A DNA stretch of 64,000 bases from Parazoarcus communis SWub3 = DSM 12120 (GCF_003226565.1 NZ_QKOE01000014.1:56203-120202); one strand, 5' to 3'. Counted from the stretch's first letter, positions 37,901-46,252 are shown. Notes: generated by a model from the sequence alone, not told the origin. Program-made: numbers and translations.

Positions 37901-37958
37901 GGGGCGGTGTGGCGTTTGCGGCATTGGGCACAGGCTGGGGCGGAGCCGGAAGAGTCAT
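34944..37958 (-). CDS. Membrane hybrid histidine kinase with PAS, receiver and HPt domains
   Basis: About 1004 residues from ATG 37958 (MTLPAPPQPVPN; ATG 38024 is an alternative). Order: membrane segment near 22-45, a large periplasmic sensor domain, second membrane segment near 310-330, PAS domain (FEQAPLGVALLDPASGRFTE), kinase with HMSHEIRTPMNAVLGLA (His497), ATPase domain (NLTGNAIKFTEQGEVVVFV, GGTGLGLSICKRLVELMGG), a receiver with FDAVLMDVQMPVMDGL, and a C-terminal HPt domain with MHTLRSSAGFL carrying the phosphotransfer His. A complete internal phosphorelay, so the output should be a separate response regulator; none is adjacent. Confidence 0.93.
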   Translation of the reverse strand: MTLPAPPQPVPNAANATPPHWLRFVLPLIVLAMSLGALGSVAYGYLAEEIRRETHRTLAVIAEQKRQRIEDWLGGIRTDAELYFAEQTQFDALYRRWVDDGRSDAALMARMSDSLAQLAHVRGWKGVVLFDAAGRSVLELGDADIGEHSAMVTDVLSLPRIELVDLHLNRHSEPEFGMLVPVGGRGGRPNGVVYISLDARAVLYPLVESWPVPTQTAETYLVRREDGGVRFLTPLRHQQQAALVLTRPLSAPNLPAAQAVQGARGIIAGGLDYREVGVLAYAAAVKGTPWLMMAEIDEREAYARIRSMAIATAVVVGLGLAMLCWGAYLLWRRNRQRQELAALNAQRAAERRFRVIFEQAPLGVALLDPASGRFTESNQRFAEIVGRSQEELVGLDPITITHPDDVAESRDRIGRLQAGEIAGYRLNKRYLRPDGEVVWISLTFAPVQVDAEEAPRFLAIAEDITARRLMEQRLQEASEAAQAANAAKSEFLAHMSHEIRTPMNAVLGLAQVLEREPLSANQRDMVERIRTAGQSLLTILNDVLDLSKIEAGQLRLEEHPFALDRLLAHVDSLMGQAARAKGLSLRIESPRPPVGMLLGDGLRVEQILFNLTGNAIKFTEQGEVVVFVHCHEADGRSLRLRFEVRDTGIGVTADALARLFTPFTQADGGIGRRFGGTGLGLSICKRLVELMGGEIGAESQPGAGSMFWFELDLRRADEAAQVPTPIQAPAIMPAGPRLQGAQVLVVDDSAMNRDLVERALRLEGAVATLAADGQQALELLRSRPQGFDAVLMDVQMPVMDGLTAMRKIRGELGLIDLPLVAFTAGVRDEQQLAARAAGADDVLPKPMDLEHLTTVLERWISRPAPMPVAPALVEPVSPRMQDVGEPIPELAGIDRDRVVQRLGEDREMFLGVLALFVDEYADAEAKTRHDLERGDRDVAARRMHTLRSSAGFLCALDVMALAEELEEAIDRGDSDLDALLAALGGDIAEIVEAAAPWLPATVSA

Positions 37959-38187
37959 GATCGGGTACAGCAGATTCGACGAACGCGCCAGAACGGGCGC
38001 CCGAATTGCACCAAACCGGTGCAAACCGTCGTAAAAAGTGCGAATAGTGTCCCAGATCGTAAGAAAAGTCTAATACGAAGGTCGATATCCTGCACAGAAC
38101 AGGTGCATCAAGGCCGCACGTTCCGGTCGCAGGCCATGGAAAGTCCTTCGCTGGGGCCCGTCCGCCGCAACGCGCCCCCAGGCGGGC

Positions 38188-38880
38188 TTACATGCCCAAG
38201 GACTTCAGCAACTCGTCGTGGTCTTCCGTCTGCTCGATCTGCGCTTGAGGCGCGTGTTCTGAAGCGTCGTTGACCTGCGCCATCAACTCGTCGGGATCGA
38301 CCTCGGCCTTCGGCTCGAAATCGTTCAGCTTGATGAACTCGGTGCGGTCGATCGCCAGTTCGAGATAAAAGATGTTGTTGGCGCCGGTGTAGAACGTCAC
38401 CCGCCGGGCTTCCGGCTTTTCCAGGTTGGTATCCACGCTGAGCATCACCTGCTTGTTCAGCGCCAGCATCTTGGGCTGGTTCTGGGTGATGTGGGTATCG
38501 AGCTCACGGGCCACCTTGCCGGTAAAGTCGCCCACGATCTGGTTCATCAGCTCGCCCATCACATTGCTGACCTCATCCGAGGTAAACGAGCTCGCAAGAT
38601 CCGACTGCGACATGCCCATGCTCAGCATGTAGCGCTCGTAAAGCTCCATGGCAGCCTGACCGGAGAAGTTGATCACCACCAGCCCGGAAAACCCACCGTC
38701 AAACAATACGAAGCAGCCGATATCCGGCTTGAGGCAGGTACGGCCAATGCGCTGCACCATGCTCGAATAGCGGATCGGGCTATTGGAGGCCACCGACAGC
38801 ACCTTGCTGACGGAGTCGCACAGACTGCGGAGAATGTCTTCGGTACCGAACACCACTTGCGCTTCTTGTTTTTTGGACAT
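38188..38880 (-). CDS. DUF3334 family protein (CheX-like)
   Basis: A 230-residue soluble protein of the DUF3334 family, similar in style to CheX/CheC phosphatase-type domains. Conserved blocks: LKPDIGCFVLFDGGFSGLVV, TSDEVSNVMGELMNQIVGDF, TQNQPKMLALNKQVMLSVDT and an acidic C-terminus ending DHDELLKSLGM. ATG 38880 (MSKKQEAQ) is preferred over 38895. It lies between the hybrid kinase and a thioredoxin-like gene on the same strand. A role in chemotaxis or signalling is suggested by family likeness only. Confidence 0.8.
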   Translation of the reverse strand: MSKKQEAQVVFGTEDILRSLCDSVSKVLSVASNSPIRYSSMVQRIGRTCLKPDIGCFVLFDGGFSGLVVINFSGQAAMELYERYMLSMGMSQSDLASSFTSDEVSNVMGELMNQIVGDFTGKVARELDTHITQNQPKMLALNKQVMLSVDTNLEKPEARRVTFYTGANNIFYLELAIDRTEFIKLNDFEPKAEVDPDELMAQVNDASEHAPQAQIEQTEDHDELLKSLGM

Positions 38881-38946
38881 CGTGCAACCACTCACGGCAG
38901 GTAGGAAGTCGATATGTATAGCACAGACACCGACTGCTGCTGCAGC

Positions 38947-39351
38947 TCACACCGCACCGGTCGTCGGAGCAGGATCGACAAGCAGCGCACCAAACGACCA
39001 GACTTCCTCCGGCGCCGGTGACAGCGGCACCGGGCTCGATAAAGCCGAGCGGATCAGACGGTCCACAACCTCTTCAAGCGGCAGCGACGTTCCGAAGTAC
39101 ACCGGGCGCCCCTCACGCAGGATGAGCAGGGACGGAAAGCTCTCGACCTCGATATCGCCCGCCACTGCGGCATCGTCCTCGATATCGACCCACAGGAAGC
39201 CCAGCTGCTCGTGTGCGGCCGACAGCCGCTCCAGCACCGGACGAAAATCGCGGCAGGTGCCACACCAGTCGGCACAGAACGCCACCACAACGTGATGCTG
39301 CCCCGCAAACGCGCCGGCCTCGAGCGCCGCAACAGATCGAACAGATGACAT
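38947..39351 (-). CDS. Thioredoxin-fold protein with WCGTC active site
   Basis: A 134-residue thioredoxin-like protein. The active site is ADWCGTCRDFRPV, then LWVDIEDDA and the cis-Pro region SFPSLLIL; a Pro-rich tail follows. No signal peptide, so presumably cytoplasmic. ATG 39351, preceded by GGGAGGG, is chosen over an upstream ATG at 39438. The layout WC-x2-C-R-x-x-RP ... W-x-DIED ... P-x-LLI also occurs in the protein at 59453-59860, which looks like a paralogue embedded in the T6SS island. Confidence 0.85.
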   Translation of the reverse strand: MSSVRSVAALEAGAFAGQHHVVVAFCADWCGTCRDFRPVLERLSAAHEQLGFLWVDIEDDAAVAGDIEVESFPSLLILREGRPVYFGTSLPLEEVVDRLIRSALSSPVPLSPAPEEVWSFGALLVDPAPTTGAV

Positions 39352-39517
39352 CGGCCCTCCCCAAGGCACAGGAAACGTGGGTCGGCGCGATGCGGCAAAC
39401 CCATCTGCAGCTCTTCGTCCGAAGCCGAACACTGCCACAGATGCGCCCCCCGGAAAAGCTGGACGCGCCCCCCCAAGCGCTCCCCTTCAGGAGGATCACC
39501 CACCCTCACCCGATCGA

Positions 39518-39529
39518 TGTGTATACACA
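39518..39529. promoter_or_regulatory. Palindrome TGTGTATACACA, candidate GntR operator 1
   Basis: Perfect 12-bp palindrome just upstream of the putative -35 box of the van operon. Its core matches the second palindrome at 39581 and the one at 26323. Likely bound by the GntR/FCD regulator at 39648. Confidence 0.6.
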
Positions 39530-39550
39530 CCAAATAAAAACAATAAAATT

Positions 39551-39590
39551 TTGACGGTTTTTTTTATTTTTTGGATATAGTTGTATACAA
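39551..39590 (+). promoter_or_regulatory. Putative promoter with overlapping palindrome TTGTATACAA (operator 2)
   Basis: TTGACG (39551-39556) and GATATA (39574-39579), spaced 17 nt, form a plausible sigma-70 promoter toward the GntR gene. The perfect palindrome TTGTATACAA (39581-39590) starts 2 nt after this -10, at or before the transcription start, where a bound regulator would block initiation; a second site lies upstream at 39518. Autorepression and van operon control by the adjacent GntR protein are inferred. Confidence 0.6.
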
Positions 39591-39647
39591 ACTGACCCCA
39601 GCAGTACGTCTCCACCCCATCAACATCCCCTTCACTGGAGCAGTACG

Positions 39648-40433
39648 ATGGTTCGAACATCACCAAAGGAAGCCTTGCCTGCCTCTCAGGCTGACGAGCC
39701 GGATGCCACCGCCTCCCAGACCGTGCGTGCGCAGTTGCGCCTGCGTGAAATGATTCTTGACGGTCATCTGCCGGCGGGCGAGCGGGTATCAGAACCCGCA
39801 GTCGCCGAACTGACCGGCATCTCCCGCACGCCAATCCGCGCCGCACTCCAGCACCTGCAGCAGGAAGGACTGCTTGAGCCGATTCGTTCCGGCGGTTTCC
39901 GGGTACGCGCCTTTTCCATCGACGAGATCCGCGACGCCATCGAGATCCGTGGCACCCTCGAAGGTCTCGCGGCCCGTCTTGCGGCCGAGCGCGGCGTGTC
40001 GGATGCCGACTTGCAGGCCATGAACGAGTGCGTGGATCGCATCGACGCCATCCTGGACGCGGGCGAACTCGACGAGGCACGCTTCGAGGCCTATGTGGAC
40101 ACCAACGCCCGTTTCCACGACCTGCTGGCTGCAGCCTGTCGAAGCGAAGTCGTACAGCGCCAGGTGCTGCGTGGCAACGCGCTGCCGTTCGCGTCGCCCA
40201 GCGGATTCATCCGTGTACAGGCCGCTGCCCCGGACGCATTGCGTACCCTGCAGACCGCCAACACCCAGCACCGCGCAGTGGTCGACGCCATTGCCCGGCG
40301 CGAGGGCGCACGCGCTGAAGCCCTGATGCGCGAGCACGCCCGCATCGCCCATCGCAACCTCCAGGCCACGCTGGACAACCCCCGGGTCATGGACCTCATC
40401 CCCGGCGGGCGGCTGATCGTGCAGGACACCTGA
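39648..40433 (+). CDS. vanR: GntR/FCD regulator of the vanillate operon (VanR-type)
   Basis: A 261-residue regulator with an N-terminal winged HTH (QLRLREMILDGHLPAGERVS, AELTGISRTPIRAALQHLQQ) and C-terminal FCD domain (IRDAIEIRGTLEGLAARLAA, NARFHDLLAAACRSE, TANTQHRAVVDAI). It opens an operon with a TRAP binding protein and vanAB, the usual place of a vanillate-responsive VanR, which represses until vanillate binds. The two GTATAC palindromes in its promoter fit autoregulation. The name follows gene context rather than any specific motif. Confidence 0.8.
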   Translation: MVRTSPKEALPASQADEPDATASQTVRAQLRLREMILDGHLPAGERVSEPAVAELTGISRTPIRAALQHLQQEGLLEPIRSGGFRVRAFSIDEIRDAIEIRGTLEGLAARLAAERGVSDADLQAMNECVDRIDAILDAGELDEARFEAYVDTNARFHDLLAAACRSEVVQRQVLRGNALPFASPSGFIRVQAAAPDALRTLQTANTQHRAVVDAIARREGARAEALMREHARIAHRNLQATLDNPRVMDLIPGGRLIVQDT

Positions 40434-40509
40434 CTCACATCCCTACGACTCACGCCCATACAACACCCGCAGCGTTTCAATCTCACACCAACAAGACGAG
40501 GAGACCCCC

Positions 40510-41541
40510 ATGCAGACACCCCGTATCCTGCCGCTCACCGCGTTGATCCTGGCCTGTGCCCCACTGGTGACGCAGGCGGCAACCCCATCCGAACCCGTCG
40601 TGCTCAAGCTCGCACACTCGCTGCCGCCCATGTCGGCCGCCCACACGCGCTTCATCGTGCCCTGGTGCGAGCGCATCGAAGTGCAGTCCGGCGGGCGCAT
40701 GAAGTGCCAGATTTATCCGGCCATGTCGCTCGGTGGCGCCCCTGCCCAGTTGTTGCAGCAAGCACGTGATGGCATCGCCGACATCACCTGGACACTGCCG
40801 GGATGGACACCGGGCCGCTTCCCGCTGTCCGAAGTGTTCGAACTGCCTTTCTTCACCTCCGACCGCGAATCCTCGTCGCGCGCGCTGTGGGATTTCGTCG
40901 AACACAACGCAATGAGCGAATTCGCCGGACTCAAGCCCATTGGCACCTGGGTGACCGGCCCCTATGTGTTCCACTTCCGTGATCGCGAAGTGCGCAACCT
41001 GGACGATTTCAAGGGTCTCAAGGTGCGGGCGCCTTCGCGCCTGGGCAACAAGATGCTGGCCGCGCTGGGCGCCACGCCGGTGGGCATGCCGGTGCCGCAG
41101 ATGCCGGAAAGCCTCGCCAAGGGGGTGATCGGCGGTGCCTTGGTTCCGTGGGAAGTGGTTCCCCCGACCAAGACCCACGAGCTGACCCGCTTCCACGCCG
41201 AAGCGGCTGGCGACCGCACCATGCTGGCTGCAACCATGATCTTCGTCATGAACCGCAAGAAGTACGACAGCCTGCCCGACGATCTCCGTAAGGTCATCGA
41301 CGACAACAGTGGTCGCGACACCTCAGCCTGGATCGCGGCGCAGTTCGAACCGGCCGATACCGCGGCACGCGAAATGACGGTCGCGCGCGGCAATGCTGTC
41401 TATGCGATCACGCCGGAAGAGATGCTGAAGTGGCAAGCCGCCACCCGCAGCGTCACCGAGGAATGGACCCGCGAAGTCGCCAACGGACAACAACACTACG
41501 ACGCGGCAGCCGCCCTGGTCGCACGCTACGCCAAACCCTGA
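40510..41541 (+). CDS. TRAP transporter substrate-binding protein (DctP family), orphan
   Basis: A 343-residue periplasmic binding protein: signal peptide MQTPRILPLTALILACAPLV ending near TQAA, then the DctP fold (LKLAHSLPPMSAAHTRFIVP, KCQIYPAMSLGG, and DFKGLKVRAPSR with the carboxylate-binding Arg). GAGGAG precedes the start. The DctQ/DctM membrane subunits are not in the window. Its place between the regulator and vanA suggests uptake of vanillate or a related aromatic acid, with membrane partners encoded elsewhere. Confidence 0.9.
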   Translation: MQTPRILPLTALILACAPLVTQAATPSEPVVLKLAHSLPPMSAAHTRFIVPWCERIEVQSGGRMKCQIYPAMSLGGAPAQLLQQARDGIADITWTLPGWTPGRFPLSEVFELPFFTSDRESSSRALWDFVEHNAMSEFAGLKPIGTWVTGPYVFHFRDREVRNLDDFKGLKVRAPSRLGNKMLAALGATPVGMPVPQMPESLAKGVIGGALVPWEVVPPTKTHELTRFHAEAAGDRTMLAATMIFVMNRKKYDSLPDDLRKVIDDNSGRDTSAWIAAQFEPADTAAREMTVARGNAVYAITPEEMLKWQAATRSVTEEWTREVANGQQHYDAAAALVARYAKP

Positions 41542-41574
41542 ACGCCAGAAGCCCATATCCGAGGAGGCACACCC

Positions 41575-42645
41575 ATGACATTTCCGATGAACACCTGGTA
41601 CGTCGGCTGCACCCCCGACGAAATCGACAGCAAGCCGCTGGGCCGCCGCATCTGCGGCGAGGCAGTGGTGTTCTACCGTCCGGCAGCAGACCGCGTTGCC
41701 GCGCTGGAGGACTGGTGCCCACATCGCGGCGCGCCGCTGTCGCTGGGTTTCGTTCAGGACGGCAAACTCGTCTGCGGCTATCACGGGCTGGAAATGGGCT
41801 GTGACGGCAAGACCGTACACATGCCCGGACAACGGGTGCGCGGCTTTCCACCCGTACGCAGTTTCCCAGTGGTGGAGCGGCATGGCTTTGTCTGGATCTG
41901 GCCCGGCGACCCGGCACTTGCCGACCCGGCGCTGATTCCCGACCTGCATTGGGCCAACAATCCGGCCTGGGCCTATGGCGGCGGCCTGTACCACATCGCC
42001 TGCGACTACCGGCTGATGATCGACAACCTGATGGATCTCACTCACGAGACCTATGTGCATTCGACCAGTATCGGCCAGAAGGAGATCGACGAAACCCCCT
42101 GCACCACCCGCACCGAGGGCGACACCGTCATCACCAGCCGCTACATGGATGGAATCGAGGCGCCACCGTTCTGGAAGATGGCCTTGCGCGCCAACGGCCT
42201 GCCCGACGATCAGCCGGTGGACCGCTGGCAGATCTGCCGTTTCACCCCCCCGTCGCACGTAATGATCGAGGTTGGCGTCGCCCTCGCCGGCCACGGTGGC
42301 TACGACGCGCCTGCCCAGGCCAAGGCGTCCAGCACCGTGGTGGACTTCATCACCCCCGAAACGGAACACTCGATCTGGTACTTCTGGGGCATGGCACGCA
42401 GCTTCAAACCCGAGGACGCCGCACTGACGGCCCAGATCCGGGAAGGCCAGGGCAAGATCTTCGCCGAGGACCTGGAGATGCTCGAGCGCCAGCAGAAGAA
42501 CCTGTTGCAGTGGCCCGGCCGCAGCCTGCTCAAGCTCAACATCGACACGGGTGGCGTGCAGGCACGCCGTGTAATCGAGCGGGTGATCGATGCGGAACAG
42601 GCAGGCACCGGCTCGACCGTCGCGGAAGCGCTGACGACCCACTGA
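41575..42645 (+). CDS. vanA: Vanillate O-demethylase oxygenase subunit VanA
   Basis: Rieske non-heme iron oxygenase that demethylates vanillate to protocatechuate and formaldehyde, taking electrons from VanB. The 356-residue protein has the Rieske motifs CPHRGAPLSLG (Cys48, His50) and CGYHG (Cys67, His70), then the mononuclear iron ligands in DNLMDLTHETYVH (His157 and His162). Cytoplasmic. GAGG lies upstream of the ATG. Length and motifs match VanA; other aromatic O-demethylases of the same family are possible, but the vanB neighbour supports the call. Confidence 0.9.
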   Translation: MTFPMNTWYVGCTPDEIDSKPLGRRICGEAVVFYRPAADRVAALEDWCPHRGAPLSLGFVQDGKLVCGYHGLEMGCDGKTVHMPGQRVRGFPPVRSFPVVERHGFVWIWPGDPALADPALIPDLHWANNPAWAYGGGLYHIACDYRLMIDNLMDLTHETYVHSTSIGQKEIDETPCTTRTEGDTVITSRYMDGIEAPPFWKMALRANGLPDDQPVDRWQICRFTPPSHVMIEVGVALAGHGGYDAPAQAKASSTVVDFITPETEHSIWYFWGMARSFKPEDAALTAQIREGQGKIFAEDLEMLERQQKNLLQWPGRSLLKLNIDTGGVQARRVIERVIDAEQAGTGSTVAEALTTH

Positions 42646-42745
42646 GCGCGCGCCGAGCGCACTCCTCCAATCCCGTCCCCAACCCCGTTCCCGGGTGCAG
42701 CCATGAACCGCGCGTCTGCGCTGCACCCGCCGCAGAGACAACATA

Positions 42746-43711
42746 ATGAGCACCGCAACCCTCAAGGTCCGCGTCGCCCGCAAGGCGGCAGAAGCGACCG
42801 ACATCCAGATCTTCGAACTGGTCGCCGCCGACGGCAGCCCCCTGCCCGCGTTCTCGGCAGGCGCCCATATCGACGTCCACCTGCCCAATGGCATCATCCG
42901 ACAATATTCGCTCTGCAACGACCCTGGCGAGCGTCACCGCTATCTCATCGGCGTGCTGCGCGACCCCGCCTCGCGCGGCGGTTCGCAGGCAATGCACGAC
43001 AGCGTGCATGAAGGCGACCTGCTGCAGATCTCCGGCCCCAAAAATCACTTCCCGCTTGCGCATGAAGCGCAACACAGCCTGTTGCTGGCTGGCGGCATCG
43101 GCGTCACCCCGATCCTGTGCATGGCCGAGCGGCTGGCGATCAGCGGCGCCGAGTTCGAGATGCATTACTGCACCCGCTCCCCCGAACGCACCGCCTTCCT
43201 GCAACGCATCCGCAACTCGAGCTTCGCGTCACGCGTACAGATGCATTTTGATGACGGCGCCGCAGCGCAGCGCTTCGACCTGGCCAAGGTGCTTGCCGCA
43301 CCCGAGCCCGGCACGCATCTCTACGTGTGTGGGCCCAAAGGCTTCATGGATGCGGTACTGGCCACAGCACGATCCAGTGGCTGGCCCGAAACACAATTGC
43401 ATTACGAGTTCTTCGCCGCCGAACTACAGCAGTCGGATGGCGACACGGCTTTCGAAGTCCGTCTGGCCAGCTCCGGACGCACCCTCACCGTCGCCGCCAA
43501 CCAGACCGTGACCACCGCGCTCGCCGCAGCCGGCGTGGAAGTCCCCACCTCATGCGAACAAGGCGTGTGCGGCACCTGCCTCACCCGTATTCTTGCGGGC
43601 GAGCCCGATCACCGCGACGCCTACCTGACCCCGGAGGAACAGGCCGCAAACGACCAGTTCCTTCCCTGCTGCTCACGGGCCAGATCACCCTTGCTGATAC
43701 TCGATCTGTAG
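42746..43711 (+). CDS. vanB: Vanillate O-demethylase reductase subunit VanB
   Basis: A 321-residue electron-transfer partner of VanA: N-terminal FMN-binding region (SAGAHIDVHLPNGIIRQYSL), NAD-binding domain (LLLAGGIGVTPILCMAERL), and a C-terminal plant-type 2Fe-2S ferredoxin domain with CEQGVCGTCLTRIL and a fourth Cys in FLPCCSRA. This is the phthalate-dioxygenase-reductase order. It lies 100 nt after vanA on the same strand and ends before a strong hairpin. Confidence 0.92.
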   Translation: MSTATLKVRVARKAAEATDIQIFELVAADGSPLPAFSAGAHIDVHLPNGIIRQYSLCNDPGERHRYLIGVLRDPASRGGSQAMHDSVHEGDLLQISGPKNHFPLAHEAQHSLLLAGGIGVTPILCMAERLAISGAEFEMHYCTRSPERTAFLQRIRNSSFASRVQMHFDDGAAAQRFDLAKVLAAPEPGTHLYVCGPKGFMDAVLATARSSGWPETQLHYEFFAAELQQSDGDTAFEVRLASSGRTLTVAANQTVTTALAAAGVEVPTSCEQGVCGTCLTRILAGEPDHRDAYLTPEEQAANDQFLPCCSRARSPLLILDL

Positions 43712-43772
43712 AGGGAGGGTACGCGCTGCGCACGGCTCAGCTGTCGTCCCCATCCAGGCCCGCAGACCTAAA

Positions 43773-43795
43773 GGACGGCATGCTGCATGCCGTCC
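43773..43795. terminator. Hairpin between convergent vanB and TonB-receptor gene
   Basis: Perfect 10-bp inverted repeat GGACGGCATG / CATGCCGTCC with a CTG loop, 61 nt after the vanB stop. Its position between convergent genes suits a bidirectional terminator, although neither side carries a long T-tract. Confidence 0.6.
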
Positions 43796-43827
43796 TCCAC
43801 GCCGTTCTCAAAGGCGGGCTTCATCCC

Positions 43828-46191
43828 TCACGGCCTGTCGAACGCGTAGCGCACCCCGACCCATGCCGCACGCGGTGCGCCCGGCGCCACCAGCGCCGAG
43901 AACGCGTCGTCCCCGCCCATGTAGCTGCCATTCGCTTCGAAGAAGGTCTCGCCCAGCATGCCGCCGGTCTGGTACTTGCGGTCGAACAGATTGGTGACCT
44001 TGGCAAAGAGCTGCCAACCACTGTTCGGAATGGTGTAGCGGGTGTCCAGGTTCACCACCGTATAGCCACTCACCTTGGCGCCTGCCCCTTGGTGATCATT
44101 GTTCTCGTTGCCGTGGGAATATTGGCTGGAGAAGGCCACGATGTTGGCGCCGAGGGTCCAGTTCGGCAAGGCCTGCCATTCGCCACGCAGCTTCAGCTGA
44201 TGACGCGGAATACCCGGCAGGGTGTCGCCCTTGCGGACGCGGATGGTATCCCCTTCGCCGTCGCCATCGGTATCGACCGCGCTCGAGTTCACCTCGTTGG
44301 CAATGGAGAAATTCGACTGATAGGTCGCCTTGATGTAGCTGTAACTGGCGGCCCAGCGGAAGGCGCCCATTTCACCGCTCAAGCCAAGATCCACCCCTTC
44401 GCGACGGGTCCTGCCCACGTTGGAGAAGTACCCCGCCCCGGTCGAATTGGCCGCGATGAACTGGATGTCGTCGGTATTCTGGGTGCGGTACAGGCTGGCG
44501 TTGTAGGCGACGCCGTTGCCGGTCTTGCCGCGCACGCCGGCCTCGAGGGTTCTGGAGACCACCATGTCGAGGGGTGGGTCACCCGCCATGGCATTGGGCA
44601 GCTTGCACGGCTGATCCGGGTTGGCACAGCCCAGTTCGATCGCCGTCGGCGCACGGCTCCCCTCGTTGTAACTGGCGTAGAGCGACACATTCTTGTTCGG
44701 GGTGATCGCCAGCCCAATCGCGGGATTGAAACGCTGGAAGGTGTGATCTCCAGTCAGCGACTCGGGGTTGCCGGGATCCGGAATCAGCTGGTCACGATTC
44801 TCTACCCGGGTATGGTTGTAGCGTCCGGAAATGGTCAGGTGATAGACGTCGTTGAACGAGAAGGTATCGGTCGCGAACACGCTCCAGGTCCGGTTCACGC
44901 CACGCAGTTCCACCTCACCCTCGTCACCGAACACACCAATGCCGTCGATGCCGCGCGCTGCATTCAAGCGTCCGAACTCGGTGGCCTGCTCGAAATCGGT
45001 ACGGCTGCGGTCATAGCCCAATCCAACGATGAGCAGGTTCTGATGCCCCATCACATCATGATTGAAGTTGATCTGGCCGCTGGCGCCGTACCCGATACGC
45101 CGCGACTTGCTGCGGTTCAGCGCCCCGCTGCAGGAGACCTCGGCGTCGTCCTCATCAGCGCCGGGCACACAGGCGTCGAGGTCGAAGCCCGCGTCGTCCG
45201 GATCGATGTCATCGTTGCCATCACCATTGAGCGTACGCGTGTGCGCATCACGGTAGTAGGCATTGCCACTGAGCATGGTCGTGTCGTTGATCCAGTGGCT
45301 GGCATTGAAGTTGAGGAAGGCCAGCCGGTTCCTGGTCTGATCGGGCTTGGTATTGATCGCGTCCCAGCCCTGCGTGCGGAGAAACTCGCGCTGCACCAGC
45401 CCGTTACCGATCAGGTCGTTGTCAGCCAGTGTCAGGGTCAGATTGAGATCGGTCCTGTCATTGCGCCAGCCCACCTGCCCGAACAGTTGCCGAACCTCCG
45501 AGGGAGACGCGTCGCGCCAGCCATCCTCGTCGAAGTAATTGCCCGCAAGGAAGTAATCCACCCCGTTCGCACTGGCCCCGCCATATTCCACCTGAGCGTT
45601 GTATCGCCCCCAGGCACCACCGGACAACTCCACCGCACCGCCCCGGTGGGTATGCCCCCGCTTGGTCTGCATCGAAATGGCGCCGCCCAGGGTGTTTAGC
45701 CCGAACAGCGGGTTCGAGCCCGGCATCATCGTCATGCCGGCAAGCGCATTGACCGGGATCAGGTCCCAGCTCACCACGTCGCCAAACGGCTCGTTGATCC
45801 GTACGCCATCCTGATACACCGACAGCCCCTGCGGCGTTCCCAGCAGTGGCGATGCGGTGAACCCGCGGTAATTCACATTGGGCTGAAAGGGGTTGTTCTG
45901 GGTGTCGTTGACATTCACCCCGGCGAGGTTGTCAGCCATGAAATCCGCAATGGTGAGGCTGTGCTGATCGTCGAGCGCCTTGTCCCGGACAAGTTGCACA
46001 TTTGCGGGGACTCTCTCCAGCGGCAACTCGATGCCATGCAGGGGCGTCGTACCGATGACCTCGACCGCCTCCAGGCGGGTCAGGGGCTCTGCGGCAAAGA
46101 CATTGCCCTGACAGGCGGCCAGTACGGCCAGGACCAGATGACGGGGGCGCAGATTCGGGGCCTTGCGTCCTGCGGTGGCATGCAACTTCAT
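43828..46191 (-). CDS. TonB-dependent outer-membrane receptor
   Basis: A 787-residue outer-membrane receptor that imports a ligand using TonB energy. After an exported N-terminus ending near NVFAAEP come a TonB-box-like RLEAVEVIG, plug domain motifs (NYRGFTASPLLGTPQGLSVY, INEPFGDVVSWDLIPVNALA, NPLFGLNTLGGAI) and a 22-strand-type barrel with alternating hydrophobic strands, ending WVGVRYAFDRP. A Cys-containing Asp-rich insertion lies near residues 325-360. It is convergent with the vanillate operon; a link to aromatic uptake is possible but untested. Iron-siderophore or cobalamin uptake is equally possible. Confidence 0.93.
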   Translation of the reverse strand: MKLHATAGRKAPNLRPRHLVLAVLAACQGNVFAAEPLTRLEAVEVIGTTPLHGIELPLERVPANVQLVRDKALDDQHSLTIADFMADNLAGVNVNDTQNNPFQPNVNYRGFTASPLLGTPQGLSVYQDGVRINEPFGDVVSWDLIPVNALAGMTMMPGSNPLFGLNTLGGAISMQTKRGHTHRGGAVELSGGAWGRYNAQVEYGGASANGVDYFLAGNYFDEDGWRDASPSEVRQLFGQVGWRNDRTDLNLTLTLADNDLIGNGLVQREFLRTQGWDAINTKPDQTRNRLAFLNFNASHWINDTTMLSGNAYYRDAHTRTLNGDGNDDIDPDDAGFDLDACVPGADEDDAEVSCSGALNRSKSRRIGYGASGQINFNHDVMGHQNLLIVGLGYDRSRTDFEQATEFGRLNAARGIDGIGVFGDEGEVELRGVNRTWSVFATDTFSFNDVYHLTISGRYNHTRVENRDQLIPDPGNPESLTGDHTFQRFNPAIGLAITPNKNVSLYASYNEGSRAPTAIELGCANPDQPCKLPNAMAGDPPLDMVVSRTLEAGVRGKTGNGVAYNASLYRTQNTDDIQFIAANSTGAGYFSNVGRTRREGVDLGLSGEMGAFRWAASYSYIKATYQSNFSIANEVNSSAVDTDGDGEGDTIRVRKGDTLPGIPRHQLKLRGEWQALPNWTLGANIVAFSSQYSHGNENNDHQGAGAKVSGYTVVNLDTRYTIPNSGWQLFAKVTNLFDRKYQTGGMLGETFFEANGSYMGGDDAFSALVAPGAPRAAWVGVRYAFDRP

Positions 46192-46252
46192 GGTGGTGTC
46201 TCGACCTGTTATTGAGAGGATTGTCCGGTCGATTTTCCAGGATTGCCGTCGG

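Larger units (their letters stand above)
39352..39647. promoter_or_regulatory. Divergent regulatory region of the van operon and thioredoxin-like gene
   Basis: A 296-nt gap between divergent genes. Its right half (about 39510-39600) is AT-rich and holds two GTATAC palindromes and a -35/-10 pair reading toward the GntR gene, described as separate entries. The left half is GC-rich with no recognisable feature other than the ribosome binding site of the thioredoxin-like gene. Confidence 0.6.

Noticed and set aside
43327..45699. 790-codon plus-strand frame overlapping vanB and opposite the TonB receptor
   Set aside because: Antisense and out-of-frame shadow; both real genes carry clear motifs.
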